This document shows, in pieces, positions 1-5,870 of a stretch of 6,758 nt of DNA (position 1 is its first letter; each line of letters starts with the position of its first letter). Both the position numbers and the translations under genes were made by a program. A model generated the notes under the pieces. The model saw nothing but the letters and a program-made list of their open reading frames with translations. It did not search any database and was not told the origin of the DNA. The stretch is taken from positions 1 to 6,758 of the forward strand of contig JANQKJ010000249.1 in the NCBI GenBank assembly GCA_028281205.1, read 5' to 3'. The DNA is from Gammaproteobacteria bacterium (GTDB lineage: Bacteria; Pseudomonadota; Gammaproteobacteria; UBA4575).

Positions 1-692
1 GGAATGCCTGTAGCTAGCGGAAAGCCTTGGTATGTACCGCTTACTGAAAAAGTTGCTCCGGTGAAAAGGTGAGGATCTGAATCTGCAAGCAGTTCAATAC
101 GGTCTAGACTCGCCTCCGCGAACGAGATAGCCTTGCTCCAGTTATTGGAGATAATGGCGAGCGCCACGTCCATGGTGTCGAGAAACGCTTGTGCAGGTTC
201 ATAACCAGGGTTGATTTCGAGTGCTTTGCGTAGGTCGTCACGAATAAAGCGATCAGCAAAGATTATATACTGATTTTGGCCGTTTTCTAAGGCCATGGCC
301 ATCCTTAGGTCACTACGCAAATTGTAGAGCCTTGCAAGATTTTCCAGATTATCTGAATCGGCATTTAGGTTGATGACATTGCTGAGTATTTCTACTGCAC
401 TCTGGCGAGCGGATAGACGGCCATCACTAAAGCCGTGCCAGAATGTTTCTTCTGCACAATCAAAGCGTTCTTCCTCAGTATTTAAGGTCAATTGTTTAAC
501 ATTGCAGACTTCATATCTGCTTTCAATGCGAGGCTCAGAAAAATTCATAGCTGAACTTATAGAAGGTATGCCGAAATTTTCGCATTGTAGACGGGGCACC
601 AGCGGCAAGTTTTCATTGCAGGGCAAACCGCAGCCACTGAGCAGAGCGACAGACGTAAAAAGAATATTAATTGACATGATTTTTAGGTTCAT
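1..692 (-). CDS. Lipoprotein with TPR-like helical region (partial, 3' end outside window)
   Basis: An open minus-strand frame starts at ATG 692 and runs off the left edge, giving 230 complete codons without a stop. The N-terminus is a lipoprotein signal: Lys4, a hydrophobic stretch at about 5-18, then the lipobox LSGC with the lipidated Cys at residue 21. The protein should therefore be membrane-anchored, in the outer or inner leaflet. Several further Cys (25, 37, 63, 79) follow in the exported part. Residues about 115-200 are helical, and the stretch around residues 154-195 (KALEINPGYEPAQAF, then ALAIISNNWSKAISFAEASL) has the spacing of TPR units, suggesting a protein-interaction scaffold. 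The start is supported by a weak AAGAG about 8 nt upstream; Met6 is an alternative. I do not recognise the family. The gene is next to a decayed IS66 remnant and may mark the edge of older chromosome. Confidence 0.85.
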   Translation of the reverse strand, partial: MNLKIMSINILFTSVALLSGCGLPCNENLPLVPRLQCENFGIPSISSAMNFSEPRIESRYEVCNVKQLTLNTEEERFDCAEETFWHGFSDGRLSARQSAVEILSNVINLNADSDNLENLARLYNLRSDLRMAMALENGQNQYIIFADRFIRDDLRKALEINPGYEPAQAFLDTMDVALAIISNNWSKAISFAEASLDRIELLADSDPHLFTGATFSVSGTYQGFPLATGI

Positions 693-933
693 TTTTTGTG
701 CTCTTTGTTATTGTGAGAAGTTATGCTTTAGTACTACTTGTAAGTCATTGTCTACAAAAAAACAATGGGCTAAAAGAAATCGAGCATCTTTAATATTTTC
801 AGAAAAATGTTAGTACTATTCTGAGCCCGTTTAGACTCACTGGTGTGTATATTCGTTTAGCCACTTAAATAAGCTAGTAAATAGACTCCAACTATCAATA
901 CAATTGAAGTTCTCTGGCAACAGTCTTCATGTT
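693..933. other. Intergenic region upstream of the lipoprotein gene
   Basis: This AT-rich stretch lies between the lipoprotein start and the IS66 remnant. It must contain the lipoprotein promoter on the minus strand, but I see no convincing -35/-10 pair. No ORF, tRNA or clear hairpin is supported. The part next to 934 probably derives from the right end of the old IS66 copy, although I could not find the GTAAG-type terminal repeat expected for that family. Confidence 0.4.
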
Positions 934-1122
934 TCATGGCAAAAGTGCATCAATGTCAGCAGCATTTTTTAATTGTGGTATATAGGTAAATAACAACTTA
1001 AGATAAGCATATTCATTGAGATGATTTGCTTTTGCTGTTTCTATCACACTGTATAAAGCAGTACTGACTTTGGCACTCTTTGGGCTATTAAAGAAGATCC
1101 AATTTTTTCTTCCAATGGCGAA
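934..1122 (-). pseudogene. IS66-family transposase C-terminal remnant
   Basis: Minus-strand translation from 1122 gives FAIGRKNWIFFNSP, then KSAKVSTALYSVIETAKANHLNEY, then LKLLFTYIPQL and ADIDALLP, followed by TGA at 936-934. This is the conserved C-terminal tail of IS66 TnpC transposases, which usually reads NAIRPF.xGRKNWLFS..PKGAKASA..YSLIETAKANGLNP with a final DALLPW. Only about 62 codons remain. Directly upstream the frame is broken: the residues corresponding to NAI are in another frame (about 1129-1138), and a TGA sits at 1125-1123. The terminal LLP-stop is most simply LLPW with TGG changed to TGA. The catalytic DDE domain and the tnpA/tnpB partners are absent, so this is a scar and not an active element. 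Confidence 0.85.
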
Positions 1123-1439
1123 TCAATGGCATTGGTCAAATGTCAAAAAGAAGTTGTCTGCGAGCCCGACTTTTGAATCACTGCTGCTTAGGATAACCAA
1201 CAAGATTCTAGTACGCGGAGGCGACAGTTTTTAAAAACGGTCACCTCAACAGTCGCATCACTATTGGATATAGAGTATATGGTTATCCAACGCATAAGAT
1301 CGATGCTGGATAGATGTTTGTTTGCAGATATTCTGCAAAAACGACATTAATCTGTTGTTAGCTAAGACCGAGTACAATCTAAGTCACTTTAAACGTGAGC
1401 TTCAGCAAAGCACAATGGACACTCGTATGCACTAACACT
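1123..1439. other. Gene-poor intergenic region with palindromes
   Basis: No credible gene is seen here. The right end of the IS66 scar extends a few bases in, to about 1140. The region holds the 30-bp palindrome annotated separately. It also holds a short hairpin with 8-bp arms TTTGCAGA/TCTGCAAA at 1321-1339 and a distant inverted pair GGATAACC (1191-1198) / GGTTATCC (1281-1288). A 40-codon plus-strand ORF at 1116-1238 overlaps the transposase scar and has no recognisable features. The stretch is probably a patchwork of mobile-element debris. It also serves as the 3' flank of the small secreted protein gene ending at 1440, but no strong terminator was found. Confidence 0.4.
1218..1247. repeat. 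30-bp near-perfect palindrome centred on TTTTTAAAAA
   Basis: The arms run from GAGGCGACAG inward to a TTTTT/AAAAA centre and outward to CGGTCACCTC. Of 15 base pairs across the dyad, 13 are complementary; the two mismatches are C1222/A1243 and A1226/G1239. A dyad this long with no spacer is unlikely by chance in this AT-rich context. It could be a decayed transposon end, a REP/BIME-like unit or a protein-binding site. It lies between the IS66 scar and the secreted-protein cluster and belongs to no gene. Confidence 0.6.
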
Positions 1440-1808
1440 TTACAGTATGGTGATGTATTGCAATTTACAATGGTCGTGAATTTTTTGATCGTCATTAATT
1501 CTTACCTGTATTTTGCTGTACATCATCTTTGCTGACAGAATCATAGCTATTGCTGTTTCATTGTCTTCTGGAACAGCAATATAGTAACCGTCTTGAGAAT
1601 CGTCAGAAGAGTCGTATAAACATTTTTCAACTTCTTTGCTTGGGTTTTCCAATTTAAACCAAAGTTTTTTTGACCACGAAGCCCAGACTGTGTTGTTCGC
1701 TTCATGGTATCTAATACTCCCGACATAGCCATCGATATTATGGATATCAGCGAATGAAATTTGTGGCAACAGAATAGTTAATGCAAATAAAGCGTTGAAA
1801 GACCTCAT
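1440..1808 (-). CDS. Small secreted protein with a conserved-looking Cys pair
   Basis: The gene encodes 122 aa. Residues 1-20 form a Sec signal peptide (Arg2, hydrophobic core 6-14, cleavage likely after SFA at residue 20), leaving a mature domain of about 102 aa. The mature part is beta-rich, with VWASWSKKLWFKL and KIQVRIN, and has two Cys (63 and 114) that could form a disulfide in the periplasm or outside the cell. The layout is that of small single-domain exported proteins common in marine gammaproteobacteria: a GxI start, first Cys mid-protein, a YYIAVP turn, an AMILSAKM helix and a last Cys near the C-terminus. I cannot name the family. The start is well supported by AGAGG five bases before ATG 1808. 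It lies 41 nt downstream of the 305-aa secreted protein gene, so co-transcription is likely. Confidence 0.8.
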   Translation of the reverse strand: MRSFNALFALTILLPQISFADIHNIDGYVGSIRYHEANNTVWASWSKKLWFKLENPSKEVEKCLYDSSDDSQDGYYIAVPEDNETAIAMILSAKMMYSKIQVRINDDQKIHDHCKLQYITIL

Positions 1809-1849
1809 AGAAACCTCTTCGTAATTTATATAGGTTTAATTCAAATAGT

Positions 1850-2767
1850 TTAGTTTTTATCTCTTAGTGACTCAAACACAACACTCATTACAGCTTTGTA
1901 GTCGCTATAAAGAGTTTGTTCGCTAATTTTTCCGAGTTTTTCATCAACTACGCGAAGAAACTTATTCTTTCCTAAAGAATGAATACCTTCAGCATATTTT
2001 TGGGTACTTGATCCGGCGAGTACTGGCTCTGCTCCTCTAAGGTTAAATTTAAACGTAACAAAGGGAGTGTCGCCACCACTGTAAGCTCCAAACCACCAAT
2101 AGTCACTGCTCTCGTCGTATTCAGCGGTCTGTAATCCAAATTTTGTATAGTTAGTAGGAAGGTAGAGAGTTTTGACATGAACAAATGAATTATCTGAGCG
2201 TTTATATTCAAAAACATATGCTCTGTTTTTGTCTGGCTCAGGCCCATAACGATCCAGCCCTCCTACAACTACGCAGCGCCATTTATTATTAACTTTACCC
2301 CAACCAATCCCGCCTGCACCGTGTTTGGTATACGCTGAAATATCGAATTTTGTCTCTACATTAAGGTTTTGATCCAGAACGTAGATAAAAGAATCATTCA
2401 CTTTGTTCTCTGTATAGATATTGAATTTATTAATATCTTTCTCAACGGCAACAAATACTTTGTTCAGTTCCACACCGTCGGCATCTTTATTAACAAATAC
2501 AAGATCACCATAGTGCACGGTGATACCGTCTATAGTATCCGCCAATTTCAGAGCTTGTTCGACGCCTGCACTGTTTGCCTTAATTATAAGGTCAGTATAG
2601 GCCACGTAAATTGAATCAAAGATGCTTTCACCGTTGGCAGATATTCCCTGTACATGGCCATCTCCCGAATAGCTTTTTTGCAATTCAAAAGCTGCTACTG
2701 AAGTTATTGAACAAAAAGAAAGTAACACGACCAAACAAGAATGAAGTCCAGCTTGAGAAAATACCAT
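1850..2767 (-). CDS. Secreted protein of unknown function, beta-rich
   Basis: The gene encodes 305 aa starting at ATG 2767. AGGTG at 2780-2776 lies 8 nt before that ATG. An in-frame GTG at 2776 overlaps the ribosome site and is less likely to be the start. Residues 1-26 are a signal peptide (hydrophobic 12-24, cleavage likely after VAA), so the protein is exported. The mature chain is rich in Gly, Asp and aromatic residues, with blade-like repeating segments (HGAGGIGWGKVNNKWRCVVVGG, and later KFGLQTAEYDESSDYWWFGAYSGG). This pattern suits a beta-propeller or similar all-beta fold, but that is inference. No catalytic motif is evident, and there is only one Cys in the mature part. It sits 61 nt downstream of the beta-helix gene and 41 nt upstream of the small secreted protein gene, forming an apparent export operon. 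Confidence 0.8.
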   Translation of the reverse strand: MVFSQAGLHSCLVVLLSFCSITSVAAFELQKSYSGDGHVQGISANGESIFDSIYVAYTDLIIKANSAGVEQALKLADTIDGITVHYGDLVFVNKDADGVELNKVFVAVEKDINKFNIYTENKVNDSFIYVLDQNLNVETKFDISAYTKHGAGGIGWGKVNNKWRCVVVGGLDRYGPEPDKNRAYVFEYKRSDNSFVHVKTLYLPTNYTKFGLQTAEYDESSDYWWFGAYSGGDTPFVTFKFNLRGAEPVLAGSSTQKYAEGIHSLGKNKFLRVVDEKLGKISEQTLYSDYKAVMSVVFESLRDKN

Positions 2768-2828
2768 ACAATTCACACCTAAATAATTTTAATTATTGTA
2801 TAAAAAGCTATATGTAATCGAGATTATA

Positions 2829-3323
2829 TTAATGGCTTTGACCTAAAGTATCGACCCATTGACTACCATTCCATAAAAGCAATTTATTGAGTGTCGTATC
2901 AAAGTACTGAGTAATATAAGCGATTCTTCTATAACTTGGTCTATTTTGAGTTGCTCCTGAGCTGGGAAGCTGGCCTAGCTTCAAGAACGAAATATTACCT
3001 TGAGGGTCGCGGGCAAAACTTTCATAAGCATTCTGATCAGCTAAAAAAGTAGAATAAGTGTAATTATTGATTGTAACGTAAAAAGGAATATTATTACTTT
3101 GCTGAGGCCTGGCGACAAACCAAAAGCCATTTGATTGATCAAGACCACCGCCCCCCGCTCCTCGATCGTTAAGCCCTTTTACATGTAATGTATTGACAAT
3201 GAGACCATTAACAACACCATTATTGTTAGCACTGCCTTGGGTATAGTCAGCGCGATCAACTAAAATTAGCACGTTTCCCACTTTGGAAATCTCACTATAA
3301 TAAAGCGATAGTGCGTCTATCAC
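2829..3323 (-). CDS. C-terminal part of split beta-helix protein (frameshifted)
   Basis: This is a frame of 164 codons whose first possible start is GTG 3323, overlapping the stop of the upstream frame by 4 nt (GTGA). It has no signal peptide and no proper ribosome site. Its first residues (VIDALSLYYSEISKVGNVLILVD) read as a direct continuation of the upstream beta-helix (KYLNIDRSQG). Adding one G to the GGGG run at 3326-3323 joins both frames into a protein of about 477 aa. The C-terminal 90 residues, ending LLLWNGSQWVDTLGQ, resemble the end caps of exported or phage-tail-type beta-helix proteins. I read it as the 3' portion of one gene broken by a one-base deletion, a sequencing error or a -1 frameshift. 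A translationally coupled second gene is possible but less likely. Confidence 0.65.
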   Translation of the reverse strand: MIDALSLYYSEISKVGNVLILVDRADYTQGSANNNGVVNGLIVNTLHVKGLNDRGAGGGGLDQSNGFWFVARPQQSNNIPFYVTINNYTYSTFLADQNAYESFARDPQGNISFLKLGQLPSSGATQNRPSYRRIAYITQYFDTTLNKLLLWNGSQWVDTLGQSH

Positions 3324-4261
3324 CCCTGAGAACGATCGATATTCAAGTACTTGGCATAATTTGAGACTAAAGTAACATCTTCAATATGAATAGACCCAAT
3401 ACTAAAAGCTCGAACTCCTCGCAACAACGCACCTGCCTGACACCTGGCACTTTCCAGGTTTAACTGATTAATTACAGTTTCACTTTCTTCACCATCTAGG
3501 GCAAACAAAGTATCGCATGTACCAGGCATTCCTGCGTTGCTAAGGTAGATATTCTGATAAAGGTTTCCAGTCCTTACTGGCGATCTAAAATCAATGCCAC
3601 GAAATCTAAAACCAGTTATTTCAAGAGTATCGAATGTTGCCGAAAATGTAGAAAGTTCAGCTGAGTTTTCATTATAAATCCCTGTGCCTACATGCTCGAC
3701 TTTGATATTTCTAATCGCAGCGCCGCGGGCGAAAGGTTGTGGGAAGTTATTAACATAGATGCCTAACTTAATACCTACATACTCACCTATTGTTGCGGAG
3801 AGTATTTCCACATTTTCGTGAAAACCGATTCGCAAATTACTAATTACTGAGTTACCCCCCACTGCGAGAATTGCATCACTTTTATTCTGATTGGTGCTAA
3901 CAATCTTTGAATGATGAATGCCATCGCCAAAAATATTTCTATTATGAAACTGGAGTTGTCGGCTTATATGGTATGTACCAGTGGGTATATAGATAGACTT
4001 CCCTGTAAGGATGGCTTGCTCAAAGGCTTGAGTGTCATCGCTGGTGTCATTCCCAGTGGCACCGAAGTCAATTACATTAACATAGCCGACAGCATGCGCA
4101 GAAATCACACCATTCAGAAGTAAAAATATGAATAATGAAAGATTCTTTATAAAAAAATTTCTTGATCTGCCAAATATTTTTCGTTGTTCTTTTGCCGAAG
4201 GGTAGGGATTTCTACCACTTGAAATGATCTTGACAGTTTCTTTGGAAAAATAACCAAACAT
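3320..4261 (-). CDS. Pectate-lyase-3-type beta-helix secreted protein, N-terminal part (frameshifted)
   Basis: This part encodes 313 aa from ATG 4261. AAGGA ends 8 nt upstream of this ATG, so it is preferred to ATG 4282. A long charged n-region (residues 1-40, many Lys/Arg) precedes a hydrophobic core at 41-53 and a likely cleavage after AHA57. The mature protein opens with VNVIDFGATGNDTSDDTQAFEQAI, then KSIYIPTGTYHIS and IFGDGIHHSKIV. This is the classic start of the pectate-lyase superfamily domain (Pfam Pectate_lyase_3), a right-handed parallel beta-helix that binds or cleaves polysaccharide. Helix rungs continue (ISNLRI, AIRNIKVEHVGTGIY, FDTLEITGFRFRGIDF). The frame stops with TGA directly after GGGG, and the rest of the fold continues in the next frame. 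Substrate and catalytic activity cannot be read from the sequence. Confidence 0.8.
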   Translation of the reverse strand: MFGYFSKETVKIISSGRNPYPSAKEQRKIFGRSRNFFIKNLSLFIFLLLNGVISAHAVGYVNVIDFGATGNDTSDDTQAFEQAILTGKSIYIPTGTYHISRQLQFHNRNIFGDGIHHSKIVSTNQNKSDAILAVGGNSVISNLRIGFHENVEILSATIGEYVGIKLGIYVNNFPQPFARGAAIRNIKVEHVGTGIYNENSAELSTFSATFDTLEITGFRFRGIDFRSPVRTGNLYQNIYLSNAGMPGTCDTLFALDGEESETVINQLNLESARCQAGALLRGVRAFSIGSIHIEDVTLVSNYAKYLNIDRSQG

Positions 4262-4297
4262 AATTACTATCCTTTCCACCATTGATGAAGTCTCATA

Positions 4298-4319
4298 AAA
4301 GCTACATTAGCGTAGCTTT
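4298..4319 (-). terminator. Candidate intrinsic terminator or attenuator hairpin
   Basis: This is a perfect 8-bp inverted repeat, AAAGCTAC / GTAGCTTT, with a 6-nt loop. It overlaps the last codons and stop (4307) of the 73-aa ORF. On the minus strand the right arm ends in four T, a short and weak U tract. It could separate the 73-aa ORF from the beta-helix gene, whose start is about 37 nt further on, or it could sit in that gene's leader. Confidence 0.35.
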
Positions 4320-4528
4320 AAGAAAGATACATTTGTTATCGCTTCATCCGAATGATACAAACTACGGTCTAATATTAAATGATCCTGGAGGAGGTCTGAG
4401 ATCACCACAGGGGTAATTGGGTGCGGACATCTACATCTCGCACACCTGTCATTATTATTTGTATCAATATCTACATCTCTCCTAGGCATCGTCAAGATTT
4501 TATCCATGCATATAATACAATTCAACAT
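4307..4528 (-). CDS. Small Cys-rich hypothetical protein
   Basis: This is a 73-codon frame with no recognised family. It carries Cys pairs at the N-terminus (CIIC) and in a basic CARCRCPHP stretch, which together could bind a metal; this is inference. The first ATG (4528) has GAGAG about 10 nt upstream. Internal ATGs at codons 8 (MDKIL) and 14 (MPRRD) are alternatives without a better ribosome site. There is no signal peptide. A perfect hairpin overlaps its stop codon. It may be a small accessory gene or a chance frame. Confidence 0.35.
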   Translation of the reverse strand: MLNCIICMDKILTMPRRDVDIDTNNNDRCARCRCPHPITPVVISDLLQDHLILDRSLYHSDEAITNVSFLKLR

Positions 4529-4533
4529 ATAAC

Positions 4534-4853
4534 ATAGCTCTCAATGTAATTCATAATTATGTTGCTAGACTAACGTATTTATTGCCCTTATATTTTACTA
4601 TTTTACCTGTTGCTCAAAATACTCAGCTTGGGAAAAACTAGAGATCAACGTAAAAATCCCTACTAAATATCACATACTTTTCATAACTATTTTCTTTTAT
4701 AATTAATATCAACGCTATGTTAATGGGAGCGCTGATTTTAGCACGTCCCAATGAGCAACAATGAATGTATTAAAAATTTTGTTAGAAAATCACCCGGAAA
4801 ACGCAGCAAACTATGAGCATAACACTAATGCTTTTAAACAACCAAGTGTCAGT
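4534..4853. other. AT-rich gene-free stretch between two small ORFs
   Basis: No intact gene is supported. The only coding-like trace is the broken signal-peptide remnant at 4598-4684. A small hairpin, AGCAT / ATGCT, occurs at about 4817-4833. I looked for a second attC-type site here and found no convincing paired core sites. Confidence 0.35.
4598..4684 (-). pseudogene. Remnant of a small exported-protein gene
   Basis: Minus-strand translation from ATG 4684 reads MKSM, a TGA stop at codon 5, then YLVGIFTLISSFSQA and EYFEQQVK, then TAG. Ignoring the TGA (a TGG-to-TGA change is the simplest explanation), this is a textbook Sec signal peptide with a likely cleavage after SQA and only a few mature residues. 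It looks like the front end of a lost secreted-protein gene. It could also be a chance AT-rich frame. Confidence 0.3.
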
Positions 4854-5108
4854 TCAGAACAAGGCTGACTTTTCCAATTGACTATAACTTTGGATATAGA
4901 ATGTTATACCAAAAGAACCAAGTCTCGCGAGAGCACTATTGGCGTGCCGAAAGAAAAAATCATAAGCTGAATTTGTTGGATTTATATTTATACTTACATC
5001 GACATCGATAATCGAATCAACATTCTCCTCTAAAGATCTAATTGCAGCAGCTAGTTCCTCTACATCTACATCTGGCCTCAACTTCCACATAGCAATTCGT
5101 TTAATCAT
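4854..5108 (-). CDS. Short Dabb-like (stress-responsive alpha/beta barrel) protein, possibly truncated
   Basis: The frame encodes 84 aa. The N-terminus (MIKRIAMWKLRPDVDVEELAAAI, then IIDVDVSININPTNSAYD) matches the start of Dabb-domain proteins, small dimeric ferredoxin-like-fold proteins that typically begin MIKHIVMWKL and continue to a GINxNPSxAAYD motif. After AYD (residue about 50) the family normally continues with a strand, a Leu/Tyr-rich helix and an HPxH segment. Here the tail (FFFRHANSALARLG and on) does not follow that pattern, and the protein is shorter than the usual 95-105 aa, so the 3' half may be frameshifted or replaced. There is no visible Shine-Dalgarno site. The ATG lies about 25 nt from the GTTATAT end of the attC-like site, a spacing typical of cassette genes. 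Confidence 0.55.
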   Translation of the reverse strand: MIKRIAMWKLRPDVDVEELAAAIRSLEENVDSIIDVDVSININPTNSAYDFFFRHANSALARLGSFGITFYIQSYSQLEKSALF

Positions 5109-5127
5109 AGTAATAATTCAATAAAAA

Positions 5128-5240
5128 ATATAACGCCCACATCAGCTCCAGGCTATGGAGCGGAGCGAATTGTGCTATAACGACGTGACAACACAATTTG
5201 AACCGCGCAATAGACTGTTAGATGCATGCGCTTGTTAAAT
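5128..5240. other. Candidate integron attC recombination site
   Basis: The edges are ATATAAC (5128-5134) and GTTAAAT (5234-5240), which pair at 6 of 7 positions. GTTAAAT fits the GTTRRRY core at which integrases cut after the first G. Between them are nested inverted repeats: GCTCCA/TGGAGC near 5145-5161, and an imperfect 15-bp dyad from 5160-5174 to 5192-5206 (12 of 15 pairs, including AATTGTG/CACAATT) around a 17-nt loop. Length (113 bp) and architecture suit Vibrio-type attC sites. A second core-like GTTAGAT occurs at 5217-5223. Orientation is uncertain because the ends are palindromic. No integrase gene is in the window. Confidence 0.5.
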
Positions 5241-5247
5241 GCCATAC

Positions 5248-5276
5248 TTGCCCAACATATTAAATGCGCATATGAT
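5248..5276 (+). promoter_or_regulatory. ccdAB promoter with overlapping palindrome
   Basis: TTGCCC (5248-5253) and TATGAT (5271-5276) are spaced by 17 bp, a good sigma70 match. It would start transcription near 5283, about 25 nt before ccdA. The perfect palindrome ATGCGCAT (5264-5271) abuts the -10 box, and a TGATA/TATCA pair (5273-5277, 5288-5292) follows. Either could be the operator for autorepression by the CcdA-CcdB complex, which is how this family is regulated. Confidence 0.6.
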
Positions 5277-5307
5277 ACCCCTATACATATCAGCAGAGGT
5301 AACAAAT

Positions 5308-5553
5308 ATGCAACCTACTTTTGACAAAACCGCCCCAAAAAAAGCAACAAACCTCACTATAAACAGTGACTTACTGGCAAAAGCACGTGCACTAAAAATT
5401 AACCTATCTGCCACATTAGAACAAGCTTTAATTGAAGAAGTTAGAGCTCTCCAGCGTACTGAATGGTTAAAAAACAACTCAGATGCAATTGAGGCATTAA
5501 ATGCACATTCTGAAAAAAATGGGCTCTTCTCAGATTCATATAGGGAGATTTGA
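5308..5553 (+). CDS. ccdA: CcdA-family antitoxin
   Basis: The gene encodes 81 aa. The N-terminal part is a ribbon-helix-helix DNA-binding domain (strand ATNLTIN at 13-19, helices about 20-30 and 34-49). The C-terminal region, about 50-81 (ERW-like TEWLKNNSDAIEALN, then EKNGLFSDSYREI), matches the CcdA tail that wraps and neutralises CcdB; F-plasmid CcdA ends with a comparable MNGSFADENRDW. The antitoxin is the labile partner, degraded by Lon in the F system, and represses its own operon with CcdB. AGAGG 8 nt upstream fixes the start at 5308; the frame is open from further upstream but lacks a ribosome site there. Its TGA overlaps the ccdB start by one base, so the two are translationally coupled. 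Confidence 0.93.
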   Translation: MQPTFDKTAPKKATNLTINSDLLAKARALKINLSATLEQALIEEVRALQRTEWLKNNSDAIEALNAHSEKNGLFSDSYREI

Positions 5554-5870
5554 TGAGCCAATTCACTCTGTACAAAAACGAAAACAAAGCTTCAAATAAA
5601 GCGTACCCTTACTTCGTTGACGTTCAACATAAACTACTAGATTCGCTTAACTCACGAATTGTTATCCCGCTTTCAAAACATAAAGATCTAAAGGATACCA
5701 ATGCCGAAAGACTATGCCCTGTTATTAAAATAAAACAGGGATCTTACGTCTTATTAACACATCAAATTACAAGTATCCCTACTTCTGCCCTAAAAACTAA
5801 AGTTACTTCTATTGAAGGCTTTAGAGACGAAATTATTTCGGCAATAGATATGCTTATTACTGGCATTTAA
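5553..5870 (+). CDS. ccdB: CcdB-family DNA gyrase toxin
   Basis: The gene encodes 105 aa, close to the 101 aa of F-plasmid CcdB. Family features are the N-terminal strand SQFTLYKNENK, the YPYFVDVQHKLLDSLNSRIVIPL core, CPVIKI, and the C-terminal helix ending AIDMLITGI. CcdB poisons GyrA, trapping gyrase on cleaved DNA; the C-terminal residues contact GyrA. Here the last three are TGI where the F protein has WGI. From memory, the characterised Vibrio fischeri chromosomal CcdB also ends ITGI, so this belongs to that branch and is probably active. AGGGAG five bases upstream selects ATG 5553, which overlaps the ccdA stop (TGATG). The TAA lies inside the right arm of the 12-bp inverted repeat. Confidence 0.95.
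   Translation: MSQFTLYKNENKASNKAYPYFVDVQHKLLDSLNSRIVIPLSKHKDLKDTNAERLCPVIKIKQGSYVLLTHQITSIPTSALKTKVTSIEGFRDEIISAIDMLITGI

Noticed and set aside
370..813. 147-codon plus-strand ORF
   Set aside because: It lies antisense to the lipoprotein gene, which has a clear lipobox and good protein character; the plus translation is low-complexity in character with no domain or ribosome site.
1321..1339. 8-bp-arm hairpin TTTGCAGA/TCTGCAAA as a terminator of the 122-aa gene
   Set aside because: There is no T run on the needed strand, and it lies about 100 nt past the stop; it is only noted.
1547..1732. 61-codon minus ORF inside the small secreted protein gene
   Set aside because: It is an overlapping frame of a gene with a signal peptide and a strong ribosome site.
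1972..2247. 91-codon minus ORF inside the 305-aa gene
   Set aside because: It is an alternative frame of a better-supported gene with no independent start signals.
2369..2817. Two plus-strand ORFs antisense to the 305-aa secreted protein gene
   Set aside because: They are reverse-strand shadows, with no ribosome sites or recognisable features.
3911..4123. 70-codon plus ORF antisense to the beta-helix domain
   Set aside because: It overlaps the well-supported Pectate_lyase_3 coding sequence.
5235..5561. 108-codon minus ORF over ccdA
   Set aside because: It is antisense to a clear ribbon-helix-helix antitoxin gene coupled to ccdB.
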